This document shows, one piece after another, positions 1 to 7,390 of a stretch of 64,000 nt of DNA; within the stretch, counting starts at the first letter, position 1; every line of letters begins with the position of its first letter. The stretch comes from Sphingobacterium sp. UBA2700 (GTDB taxonomy: Bacteria; Bacteroidota; Bacteroidia; Sphingobacteriales; Sphingobacteriaceae), in NCBI GenBank assembly GCA_002354335.1, contig DELI01000035.1, forward strand, positions 1-64,000, read 5' to 3'. The notes below the pieces were generated by a model. That model had not been told where the DNA came from. It searched no databases and saw only the letters and a program-made list of their open reading frames with translations. The translations under genes and the position numbers were made by a program.

Positions 1-577
1 ACTTTTTTTAGGACATGACATTGGCGTCTTGTATTAAGCTTTTGGTTTAGGATGGAAGGATTTAAGGAAGGGTATTTTGTCTTGAACCAGGAAAAAAAGG
101 ATGCAAGAATTGACAGGATCGGGTATTGTGACATATAAAGGGATGGATTGTATTTTTATAGGAGACGTTTAGTGAAACGTCTATGAAATGTATGATGACG
201 ATTTGCATACCAATATCCTACACTATACCCGATCCTGAAAATCCTAAAATCCTTTTTTTCTTGGTTCAAGACAACTTCTCCTTTCCTAAAATCTTTCCTC
301 CCCTCGTTCAAAACAATCCAATATCTAACAATAGGTCTAAATACTAACTACTAGATACTAAATACTATTCAAACCCAATTCAAACCCAATACAAACCCCA
401 ATCAAAGCCGCTCCAGAAGGGCTATGATTGGGGTTATATACGGTAATGAAAAGTGAGTAATATATCGAAGTTGATATCCTCCACTTACCTTTTCAGAAAT
501 AATGTTTAGTAGTGAGCATTTTAGTTAGCGACCATAGGTCTTAATACTAACTACTAAATAGTAACTACTAGAAAAAA
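1..577. repeat. Composite palindromic intergenic repeat, locus 1
   Basis: This stretch has no convincing gene. It holds several modules that recur at 20.3-20.8, 21.6-22.0 and 45.5-45.8 kb. A 53-nt inverted repeat pairs 78-130 with 221-273 (45 of 53 positions match) and carries the GATCCTGA...CTGGTTCAAGACA module in both orientations. A small perfect hairpin lies inside it at 163-182. A G/C-richer hairpin follows at 394-435. Two copies of a TACT-rich module preceded by TAGGTCT lie at about 332-367 and 534-571, the second ending seven bases before the stop codon of the csbD-like gene. The left end of the element is beyond the window or unclear. Confidence 0.75.
394..435. repeat. Module D hairpin, copy 1
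   Basis: AACCCCAATCA (394-404) pairs with TGATTGGGGTT (425-435) over 11 perfect base pairs. An inner AGCC/GGCT helix and a loop containing GCTCCAGAAG follow. The same AAAGCC-GCTCCAGAAG-GGCT core recurs at 20539-20560, and a related one lies at 45563-45633. There is no U-tract, so it is not an ordinary terminator. Confidence 0.7.
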
Positions 578-766
578 TTATCCTAAGCTCTTCAGCCAAG
601 TGATAACGTCTTCTCTAGTTTGTCCGAGTTTTTGTTGAAGTCTTCCTAATAACTCATCATCTTTCCCTTCTTCATACTTCAAATCATCGTCAGTCCAATC
701 AGCATATTCTTGCTTGATTTTACCTTTCATTTCGTTCCATTTTCCTTTTAAATCTAACTTATCCAT
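578..766 (-). CDS. CsbD-family small stress protein
   Basis: This 62-residue hydrophilic protein matches the CsbD family over its full length. The signs are the [11 protein letters not shown] opening, a W-T-D-D-D-L segment and a G-x-x-Q-x-x-x-G-x-x-x-E-D-V ending. CsbD proteins are small, abundant, general-stress-associated proteins whose biochemical role is not settled. It has no signal peptide or membrane segment and is probably cytoplasmic. It stands alone between two long non-coding stretches. The left-hand one is a repeat element whose last module ends seven bases after its stop codon. The ATG at 766 is the only sensible start. Family assignment is confident, function is not. Confidence 0.85.
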   Translation of the reverse strand: MDKLDLKGKWNEMKGKIKQEYADWTDDDLKYEEGKDDELLGRLQQKLGQTREDVITWLKSLG

Positions 767-863
767 TTTTATGATCTCCTATTTTGTTGTGTGAATACTT
801 TACTAATTACAACAGGAGATTGCAGGATTTGTTTTGATTTTTTATGATGGAGTGGGGGGTGGT

Positions 864-1445
864 TTAAGAATATAAACCTTTTTTATCGATAAAATCGATG
901 ACTTTATCCGGCGTATAGAATTTGATCGATTTGCCGTCTTTGACAGCCTGGCGCAAGAATGTGGAGGATAATTCCATAACTGGCGTATCTGTCATGCTGA
1001 TGGAAGGATGGTTCTTAAGCTCTCCGCCATCATAGCCGGGGCGAGGATAAACCACAATACGATAATCCCGGAGTAGGATATCCGCATTTTTCCATTTCAT
1101 TAATCCCTGTAGATTGTCTTCGCCCATGATCAAGATAAAATCCTTTGTAGGATATTTTTCCTTCAGATGGGTCAGGGTATCGATGGTATAGGAGGGTTGG
1201 GGCAATTTAAACTCGATGTCAGACGCTTTTAGCTTGTCGACACCCTCGATTGCCAGATTGACCATCTCCAATCGATCGTACATATTGCCCAAACTCTTCT
1301 TCTCCTTGAATGGGTTTTGTGGGGAGACCACAAACCAAACCTCATCCAAAACGGTATAATTTGCCATATAATTCGCAATAATCAGGTGACCGATATGCAC
1401 CGGATTAAAAGATCCGAAAAACAAACCTACCTGTGTATTGCTCAT
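864..1445 (-). CDS. nadD: Nicotinate-nucleotide adenylyltransferase
   Basis: This enzyme adenylates nicotinate mononucleotide to deamido-NAD, the step shared by de novo and salvage NAD synthesis. The 193-residue protein begins with the nucleotidyltransferase motif GSFNPVHIGH (about residues 11-20) and has the family's SSTFLR signature near residue 160. The length is typical. It starts on the base directly after the gmk stop codon, so gmk and nadD are read without any gap and form one operon with yicC. The other NAD genes, nadA and nadB, lie 22 kb away in the same window. Confidence 0.95.
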   Translation of the reverse strand: MSNTQVGLFFGSFNPVHIGHLIIANYMANYTVLDEVWFVVSPQNPFKEKKSLGNMYDRLEMVNLAIEGVDKLKASDIEFKLPQPSYTIDTLTHLKEKYPTKDFILIMGEDNLQGLMKWKNADILLRDYRIVVYPRPGYDGGELKNHPSISMTDTPVMELSSTFLRQAVKDGKSIKFYTPDKVIDFIDKKGLYS

Positions 1446-2015
1446 TTATGAATTAATAAAATCTAAGACTAGCTTTTCTGCCTCCGCACAAGCGGTTTCT
1501 AAATCGTTGTTCTGAAGCACAACATCAAACTTGTTAGCAAAACTTAACTCGTGCTCTGCTTTCGCAAAGCGTTCTTTCAGTTTTTCCTCTGAGTCTGTGC
1601 CGCGGCCTGTCAAACGTTCTTTCAGTACTTCTAATGAAGGAGGGTTAACAAATATCGCTAAAGCTTCGTCTGGAAATTTAGACTTTAAACGCAAGCCGCC
1701 CACGACATCAATATCAAAGATGACGTGCTTGCCTTCGCTCCAAATGCGTTCAACCTCTGCGCGCAATGTGCCGTAGAAAGTACCGCTGTACACCTCTTCA
1801 AACTCAATAAACTCTTGTTTGGCTACCTTGTGGAGGAAATCTTCTTTAGAGATAAAATAGTAGTCTACCCCGTCTTGCTCGGTTCCGCGAGCTTCACGTG
1901 TACTGGCAGAGATCGAAAAAGCAATCTTATCTCCGTGTTTCTCTAATAGTCTTTTAACTATGGTTGTTTTTCCCGCTCCGGAGGGAGCAGAAAAGATTAA
2001 TAATTTACCGTTCAT
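1446..2015 (-). CDS. gmk: Guanylate kinase
   Basis: It phosphorylates GMP to GDP with ATP, essential for GTP and dGTP supply. The 189-residue protein opens with the P-loop SAPSGAGKTT (residues 9-18). It then has the GMP-binding S-T-R-x-x-R-x-x-E region (about residues 38-46) and the D-Y-Y-F-I-S segment (about 51-56), all characteristic of the family. It sits one base downstream of yicC and directly abuts nadD, an arrangement (yicC-gmk-nadD) common in Bacteroidota. No signal or accessory domains are visible. Start ATG at 2015 places the P-loop at the usual distance. Confidence 0.96.
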   Translation of the reverse strand: MNGKLLIFSAPSGAGKTTIVKRLLEKHGDKIAFSISASTREARGTEQDGVDYYFISKEDFLHKVAKQEFIEFEEVYSGTFYGTLRAEVERIWSEGKHVIFDIDVVGGLRLKSKFPDEALAIFVNPPSLEVLKERLTGRGTDSEEKLKERFAKAEHELSFANKFDVVLQNNDLETACAEAEKLVLDFINS

Positions 2016-2016
2016 G

Positions 2017-2889
2017 CTATAGTACGTTTAGCAATTGCTCTTTTACTTTTTCTAGTTCATCCTTCATTTTCACCACGATTTGCTGGATCTGCGCATTGTT
2101 CGCTTTAGATCCTAAGGTGTTGATCTCACGACCCATTTCCTGCGAGATGAAACCTAATTTCTTTCCATTAGAATCAACACCGTTCAGTGCATCGATGAAG
2201 TAGTTACAGTGGCTGCGCAGGCGAACTTTCTCTTCGGTAATATCCAATTTCTCGATATAGAATACCAATTCTTGTTCGAAACGGTTCATATCGACATTTT
2301 CCTTGCCAACGGCTTCTTCCATATATTGGTTGATGCGCTCGCGAATCAATGGGATTCGGCTACCCTCTACCGATTCAACCTCTGTTAGATGTGATAAAAT
2401 CAATTCTACGCGATGTTGCAAGTCTTGTTTAAGTACATTGCCCTCGTCCTTGCGGAAGGTGTTGAACTTTTCTACAGCGACATAAAAAGCGGATGTCAGG
2501 ACATTGCCTTCTTCTTCATTCACTTCATCATCATGACTGATTACCTCGGGCATATTCAATGCCTGCTCGAACAGATTGGCTTTGGAATCGCCCAACTGCG
2601 TCGCTATTTCCTGAAGCTGCACGTAGTAAGCTTTCAACAGCTCAGCATTGATAGAGGCACCCTTTGCTGTCTGGTCGACATATTCGGTAGAAATATTGAT
2701 ATTGACTTTTCCGCGCTCGATCAGCTTACTGCATTCCCCGCGGAGGAATAGCTCCTTATCAGAAACTGCTTTTGGTAGGCGTAAGTTGAGTTCTAAAAAC
2801 TTAGAATTTAAAGACTTGATCTCTACGGTATATTTAACGGTTCCATTATCGGCAGAACCAATACCATAACCTGTCATTGATTTTATCAT
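2017..2889 (-). CDS. YicC/YloC family endoribonuclease
   Basis: The 290-residue protein opens MIKSMTGYG, the family's typical N-terminus, and ends with the conserved DUF1732 region (N-T-L-G-S-K-A-N near residue 265). Members are endoribonucleases involved in RNA turnover in both E. coli and Bacillus. I chose the ATG at 2889. A TTG two codons upstream is in frame, but it lies inside the predicted promoter box TACCTTTG (2893-2900), so transcription would begin at or beside the ATG. The gene is first in the operon yicC-gmk-nadD. The family call is firm, and the substrate in this organism is unknown. Confidence 0.92.
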   Translation of the reverse strand: MIKSMTGYGIGSADNGTVKYTVEIKSLNSKFLELNLRLPKAVSDKELFLRGECSKLIERGKVNINISTEYVDQTAKGASINAELLKAYYVQLQEIATQLGDSKANLFEQALNMPEVISHDDEVNEEEGNVLTSAFYVAVEKFNTFRKDEGNVLKQDLQHRVELILSHLTEVESVEGSRIPLIRERINQYMEEAVGKENVDMNRFEQELVFYIEKLDITEEKVRLRSHCNYFIDALNGVDSNGKKLGFISQEMGREINTLGSKANNAQIQQIVVKMKDELEKVKEQLLNVL

Positions 2890-2892
2890 ATG

Positions 2893-2900
2893 CAAAGGTA
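2893..2900 (-). promoter_or_regulatory. TAnnTTTG promoter box of yicC
   Basis: TACCTTTG on the minus strand matches the Bacteroidota -7 consensus. Only three bases separate it from the yicC start codon, which predicts a leaderless mRNA. Confidence 0.6.
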
Positions 2901-2929
2901 TAAAACTTCAAGAAAAGAAATAAGCCTAT

Positions 2930-3502
2930 TTACCAATCATGTTTTGCGATAATCACACAGATATAGGTTTTGTAGGTTGAGCCACGTGGAACGCGTGCAA
3001 AGCCTATCCCTACATCCTTGAGTGAGCCATTCCACTCATCCATACCTAGGAGATGTTTACGGTGCATCTTCCCCGGTGATCCGTGACCAATGATAAACGC
3101 GTCGATTGCATCTACGCCACTTTCATGATTTGCTGCAATAGATTCAAAATTATTATTGGAACGGCGTTTCAGCCAGTCTTTGTTCAGGTCATAACCCGCT
3201 TTTTGAATGTAATAGTTAGGTCCTATGCCTTCGGGGTTTGTATGATCGAAATAATTTCTATTGGCCATGTCATAGGCTCGATACTCTGCTACCTTCGCTA
3301 AATCCTTATTCCAGACCAACTTATTGCGGCTTACCTGCTTGATATTGGAAATCTGTAATGCCTTGCGATATTTCTCAGGATTGCTACGAATTTTATTGAG
3401 ATACTCGTAAGCTTCCTTCGCTTCTGAACGATCAATTTTGATGTTTTTTTGTGCAAAAATGGGGTTTACCCATAAGGCAATAGCAAGTAATAGATAGCGC
3501 AT
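2930..3502 (-). CDS. Secreted CAP-domain (SCP/PR-1-like) protein
   Basis: The protein has 190 residues with a signal peptide (about residues 1-17, ending I-F-A-Q). The rest is one CAP domain: A-x-x-R-A-Y-D-M-A followed by Y-F-D-H-T-N-P-E-G, then the G-S-P-G-K-M-H-R-K-H-L-L region, ending with Y-I-C-V-I-I-A. The pair of histidines (D-H-T and H-R-K-H) forms the usual CAP cavity. CAP proteins are exported and bind lipids, peptides or metal, but the role of bacterial members is mostly unknown. It is followed at a 34-nt gap by the yicC operon and has the same orientation, but it probably has its own expression. Confidence 0.88.
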   Translation of the reverse strand: MRYLLLAIALWVNPIFAQKNIKIDRSEAKEAYEYLNKIRSNPEKYRKALQISNIKQVSRNKLVWNKDLAKVAEYRAYDMANRNYFDHTNPEGIGPNYYIQKAGYDLNKDWLKRRSNNNFESIAANHESGVDAIDAFIIGHGSPGKMHRKHLLGMDEWNGSLKDVGIGFARVPRGSTYKTYICVIIAKHDW

Positions 3503-3553
3503 AGTTTTTCTTTTTACAGACTAGTAACAACGAAAAGCGTTTAAACAGCTTTG

Positions 3554-4204
3554 TTATTTTTTACTGTTAGAAAAACGTGCTTTCACGACTTCTATTATAG
3601 CTGGCAGGAGCGAGATCCCTATAATCGCCAGTACCACAAGGGAAAAATTATTTTTTATGAAAGGAATCTGTCCAAAGAAATATCCAACGCTCAGGAACAG
3701 GGATACCCATAAAATACCACCGACGATATTATAGAGCCCGAACTTGCTATAGGGCATCTTGACAATACCGGCGACAAAAGGAGCGAAGGTGCGTACAATA
3801 GGCACGAAACGCGCATAAATAATGGTCTTCAATCCATATTTGCTGTAGAAACTTTGTGTTTTCTCGAGGTAGGCTGGTTTAAAAATTCTAGATCCCGGTT
3901 TGAATACACGCGCACCAAAGTGCTTCCCGATTTCATAATTTACAAAGTCGCCGATAATAGCAGCGGCAATCAGTAAACCCATCATCATAAATAGATTGAG
4001 ATTGGTCTCGGGCTTAGCTATCAACGCGCCAGCAGCGAATAAAACTGAATCTCCGGGTAAAAAAGGTGTAACAACAAGTCCTGTTTCAGCAAAGATGATC
4101 AGAAAGAGGATAAGGTAGGTCCAAGCTTGATATTCTTGGGTTATATTGACCAGATGCACATCAATGTGCAGAATGAAGTCGATGAGGGTACTGATAAGTT
4201 CCAT
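3554..4204 (-). CDS. DedA family membrane protein (downstream copy)
   Basis: This 216-residue integral membrane protein of the DedA/VTT family has the motif [14 protein letters not shown] (about residues 40-53) and [14 protein letters not shown] (about 130-143), which carries the arginine conserved in the family. Members are linked to membrane potential homeostasis and to undecaprenyl-phosphate or phospholipid flipping. A close paralogue lies immediately upstream (4321-4974) with the same motifs and near-equal length, so the pair looks like a tandem duplication. The exact substrate cannot be inferred from sequence alone. Confidence 0.92.
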   Translation of the reverse strand: MELISTLIDFILHIDVHLVNITQEYQAWTYLILFLIIFAETGLVVTPFLPGDSVLFAAGALIAKPETNLNLFMMMGLLIAAAIIGDFVNYEIGKHFGARVFKPGSRIFKPAYLEKTQSFYSKYGLKTIIYARFVPIVRTFAPFVAGIVKMPYSKFGLYNIVGGILWVSLFLSVGYFFGQIPFIKNNFSLVVLAIIGISLLPAIIEVVKARFSNSKK

Positions 4205-4302
4205 TGTTTATTTAAAACTTTGTAAAAGTCTTAAAGTTTGGTGGAAATAACAAAATTGATGACGATATTTTAAAAATTCTAAAACAATCGAATAGTTAGA
4301 TA

Positions 4303-4332
4303 ATTAAAAAAGGAAGCTTTCTAGGCTTCCTT
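4303..4332 (-). terminator. Intrinsic terminator overlapping a stop codon
   Basis: AAGGAAGC (4325-4332 on the minus strand) pairs with GCTTCCTT (4310-4317) and runs into a T-tract. The loop contains the TAG stop codon of the upstream DedA gene, so the last coding codons form the 5' stem. Confidence 0.75.
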
Positions 4333-4974
4333 CTTTTTTCCGTATTTTTCTTTTACTACTTCGATAATCGGAGGTAGCATCGATAATAAGATAATGGCAA
4401 AAATTACAATCGTGAAGTTGTCTTTGATGATAGGTAAACCACCAAAGAAATATCCAATGAATAGGAAGGATGTAACCCATAAGATTGCACCGATTACATT
4501 ATAAGATGCAAATTTAGCGTAGGACATCGATCCTACTCCCGCCACGAAAGGAGCGAATGTTCTGATAATTGGAACAAAACGAGCATAAATAATCGTCTTA
4601 CCACCATACTTCTCGTAGAATTTCTCTGTTTTCTCCAGGTATTCTTTTTTCAAGAATTTATACTTTCCACTGAATGCTTTAGGCCCAATATATTTCCCAA
4701 TATGGTAATTGACTAAGTCGCCCAGAATACCGGCAACCATCAATAGGATCCACATTACAAAGATATTTAAGTCTGTTTCAGGTTTTGCAATAATGGCTCC
4801 TGCTGCAAATAACAGTGAATCGCCAGGTAGAAAAGGCGTTACGACAAGACCAGTTTCTGCGAAAATAATAAGAAACAAGATCAGGTAAGTCCAGGTCTGA
4901 TAGTTATTGACGATTTCCACTAGATGGTCATCGATATGGAGAATAAAGTCAATAATCGAGTAGATAAAATCCAA
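4321..4974 (-). CDS. DedA family membrane protein (upstream copy, TTG start)
   Basis: This 217-residue DedA/VTT protein is a paralogue of the next gene. It has [14 protein letters not shown] (about 40-53) and [14 protein letters not shown] (about 131-144). The N-termini align exactly if this gene starts at the TTG at 4974. No ATG or GTG is available upstream before the dnaN stop, so a TTG start is likely. The start is only 13 bases after the dnaN stop codon, suggesting cotranscription with the sliding-clamp gene. An intrinsic terminator overlaps its own stop codon and would limit read-through into the second DedA gene. Confidence 0.9.
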   Translation of the reverse strand: MDFIYSIIDFILHIDDHLVEIVNNYQTWTYLILFLIIFAETGLVVTPFLPGDSLLFAAGAIIAKPETDLNIFVMWILLMVAGILGDLVNYHIGKYIGPKAFSGKYKFLKKEYLEKTEKFYEKYGGKTIIYARFVPIIRTFAPFVAGVGSMSYAKFASYNVIGAILWVTSFLFIGYFFGGLPIIKDNFTIVIFAIILLSMLPPIIEVVKEKYGKKKEA

Positions 4975-4987
4975 AGTCTTTCGTTAA

Positions 4988-6109
4988 TTAAATATTGTTC
5001 AACATCACAGGCATCACTAACATCAAGACATCAACACCGTCTTCTTTAATTGCTGGCAACAATAGGCCCGCACGATTAGGTGTGCTCATCTCCAACACGA
5101 CTTCTTCGCAGTTTAAGTTGTTCAACATCTCTACTAAGAATTTAGCATTGAAACCGATCTCCATGTCTTCCCCTTCAAACTGACAGCTCAAGCGCTCGTG
5201 TGCTTCGTTGGAGAAGTCTAAATCCTCTGCGGAAATATGTAGTTCAGATCCTGAAATCTTTAAACGCACTTGATGTGTCGTTTTATTAGCGAAGATAACA
5301 ACACGACGTAGCGTGTTTAAGAATAGAGAGCGATCAACTGTTAGCTTATTCGGATTTAAGCGAGGTATTACCGCTTCGTAATCCGGATAGCGCTCGTCGA
5401 TTAGACGACAGATAAGACTGATATTTCCAAATTGGAAGAATGCATTGGTATTATTGTATTCAACAGAAACATTGACATCATCCGAAGGCAAAGAAGATTT
5501 CAACAAAGAAAGTGCTTTCTTAGGTAGGATAAGTGATGTTGGTTTTTCCGCACCGATATCCGTACGACGATAGCGAACTAATTTGTGCGCATCGGTTGCT
5601 ACAAAGGTGATCGATTGTTCTGCCAATTGAACTAAAACACCAGACATTGCTGGGCGAAGTTCATCATTGCTCACTGCAAAGATTGTTTTGTTGATTGCCT
5701 CCAGTAGAACAGGCGCCGCCAAGTTTACTGTAGAGATATTATCAACAACCGGTATTTTAGGGAAATCATCGGCATTTTCACCGCTTAATTTATACTTACC
5801 ATCACCTGCACTGATCTCGATTGCTAACGTGCTCATATCAACAGAAAATGCTACTGGTTGATCTGGCAATGTTTTCAATGTTTCGATTAAGATCTTTGAT
5901 GGCATCGCCACGCGACCTTCTTCTTTCGCCTCGATCTGCAAGCTGGTAACCATACTGGTTTGCAAGTCGGTAGCTGAAATGGTCAACAAGTTATCTTTGA
6001 TTTCAAACAAGAAGTTCTCTAAAATTGGAAGCACTGTGCTAGAGCTTGATGCGCCGCTAATAGATTGTAATTGTTTTAATAAAATAGAGGTGGATACAAT
6101 AAATCTCAT
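4988..6109 (-). CDS. dnaN: DNA polymerase III sliding clamp (beta subunit)
   Basis: It forms the ring-shaped clamp that tethers the replicative polymerase to DNA. At 373 residues it has the family length for three repeated clamp domains. Recognisable blocks include M-R-F-I-V at the N-terminus, the domain II/III region with I-C-R-L-I-D-E-R-Y-P-D-Y, and the C-terminal M-L-V-M-P-V-M. ATG at 6109 begins at the canonical MRF. It is divergent from holB, which encodes part of the clamp loader, so clamp and loader genes share the 128-bp region 6110-6237. dnaA lies 5 kb away, consistent with an origin-proximal region. Confidence 0.97.
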   Translation of the reverse strand: MRFIVSTSILLKQLQSISGASSSSTVLPILENFLFEIKDNLLTISATDLQTSMVTSLQIEAKEEGRVAMPSKILIETLKTLPDQPVAFSVDMSTLAIEISAGDGKYKLSGENADDFPKIPVVDNISTVNLAAPVLLEAINKTIFAVSNDELRPAMSGVLVQLAEQSITFVATDAHKLVRYRRTDIGAEKPTSLILPKKALSLLKSSLPSDDVNVSVEYNNTNAFFQFGNISLICRLIDERYPDYEAVIPRLNPNKLTVDRSLFLNTLRRVVIFANKTTHQVRLKISGSELHISAEDLDFSNEAHERLSCQFEGEDMEIGFNAKFLVEMLNNLNCEEVVLEMSTPNRAGLLLPAIKEDGVDVLMLVMPVMLNNI

Positions 6110-6219
6110 TTCCTGGGAAAAATAGTTTTTATATGCAATAATACAGAAAAGAATCTAAATATTTCAAAAGCAAATGTTAGTTCCTGCGGAATAAAAGCAA
6201 TGCGCTATCTATATTTTTG

Positions 6220-6227
6220 TAACTTTG
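6220..6227 (+). promoter_or_regulatory. TAnnTTTG promoter box of holB
   Basis: TAACTTTG lies 10 bases before the holB start codon, predicting a 5' leader of only a few bases. Confidence 0.55.
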
Positions 6228-6237
6228 CGTATAAAGT

Positions 6238-7380
6238 ATGCAGTTTAAAAGGATAATAGGGCATCAAGCACTTAAACAACAGCTTGTATCTACCGTTAAA
6301 GAAAATAGAGTCAGCCATGCACAGCTCTTTCTAGGACCTGAAGGTTCGGGGAGTCTGGCACTCGCTGTAGCCTATGCTCAGTATATCAACTGCGAGGATA
6401 AACAAGACGATGACAGCTGCGGCAAATGTGCTTCCTGCATCAAATATGAAAAGTTAATCCACCCTGATTTACATTTCTCCTATCCCTTTTTCGCTAAGAA
6501 AGCCGATGAAACCGCGACAACCTACATGGAAGAGTGGAGAACAGCCTTTTTAGCCAATCCATACTTAAGTTTAACGCATTGGCGAGGTCAGTTAGAAGCG
6601 GAAAACAAACAGGCAAACATCAACATCGCGGAAGCTCACGATATCATTAAGAAACTTAGTTTGAAGTCTTTTGAGGCGGAATATAAGGTATTGATCATGT
6701 GGCTGCCAGAATACCTGGACACACAAGGGAATGCACTGCTAAAGCTTATCGAAGAACCGCCTGCTAAGACGCTCTTCTTGTTGGTAGCGGAAAACCAAGA
6801 CAAGATATTAAATACCATTATTTCTCGAACACAATTGGTGAAAGTCAATAAGCTGAGTCATGATGAGTTGACATCTTATCTAATCGAAGAAAAACAGATC
6901 AACAGCGATCGGGCAAATGAAATTGCTTTTATTGCTGATGGAAATATACAAGAAGCGATAGATCAGCTTGCTGAAGAGGCAAACGCGCATTTTGATCTGC
7001 TGATCCGCTGGTTTCGCTTTATCGTTACGGACTCGGGCCTTAATATCATACAGCTTTGTGAAGAAGAATTGAGCAAGTTGGGTCGAGAGAACCAAAAAAT
7101 CTTCTTGATTTACAGCATAAATGTGCTCCGTCAGATCGTTTTAATGCAGAATGGTGCCTCAGATATGTTGTTTTTGAAGGGACAAGAGTTGGATTTCGTA
7201 AAAAAGTTTGCTGAAATAACAAGCTTAGAACAGCTTACAGAGGCGATTGACCTGCTCGAGAAAACACATTATTCTGTTGAAAGAAATGCAAATCCTAAAA
7301 TATTATTTTTAGATTTATCTTTGCAGTTAGTTTTATTATTCAAATACAAGACGTCTCTTAAGGAGACTCAATATATATAA
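6238..7380 (+). CDS. holB: DNA polymerase III delta-prime subunit
   Basis: This is a clamp-loader subunit of the AAA+ type, 380 residues. The N-terminal I-I-G-H-Q-A-L opening, a degenerate P-loop L-G-P-E-G-S-G-S-L-A (lysine replaced by serine, as is usual for delta-prime), a zinc-binding cysteine set (C-x-x-C-x-x-C within D-S-C-G-K-C-A-S-C, residues about 61-69) and the S-R-T-Q arginine-finger region (about 198-201) are all visible. It heads a plus-strand run holB, ricT-like, gldH, lpxK with short gaps, which is likely one transcription unit. Confidence 0.93.
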   Translation: MQFKRIIGHQALKQQLVSTVKENRVSHAQLFLGPEGSGSLALAVAYAQYINCEDKQDDDSCGKCASCIKYEKLIHPDLHFSYPFFAKKADETATTYMEEWRTAFLANPYLSLTHWRGQLEAENKQANINIAEAHDIIKKLSLKSFEAEYKVLIMWLPEYLDTQGNALLKLIEEPPAKTLFLLVAENQDKILNTIISRTQLVKVNKLSHDELTSYLIEEKQINSDRANEIAFIADGNIQEAIDQLAEEANAHFDLLIRWFRFIVTDSGLNIIQLCEEELSKLGRENQKIFLIYSINVLRQIVLMQNGASDMLFLKGQELDFVKKFAEITSLEQLTEAIDLLEKTHYSVERNANPKILFLDLSLQLVLLFKYKTSLKETQYI

Positions 7381-7390
7381 AAAGGAAAAT

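Noticed and set aside
394..435. Integron attC-type recombination site
   Set aside because: The hairpin superficially resembles an attC fold, but the typical R''/R' core ends are absent, no integrase gene is present, and the copies are not between gene cassettes.
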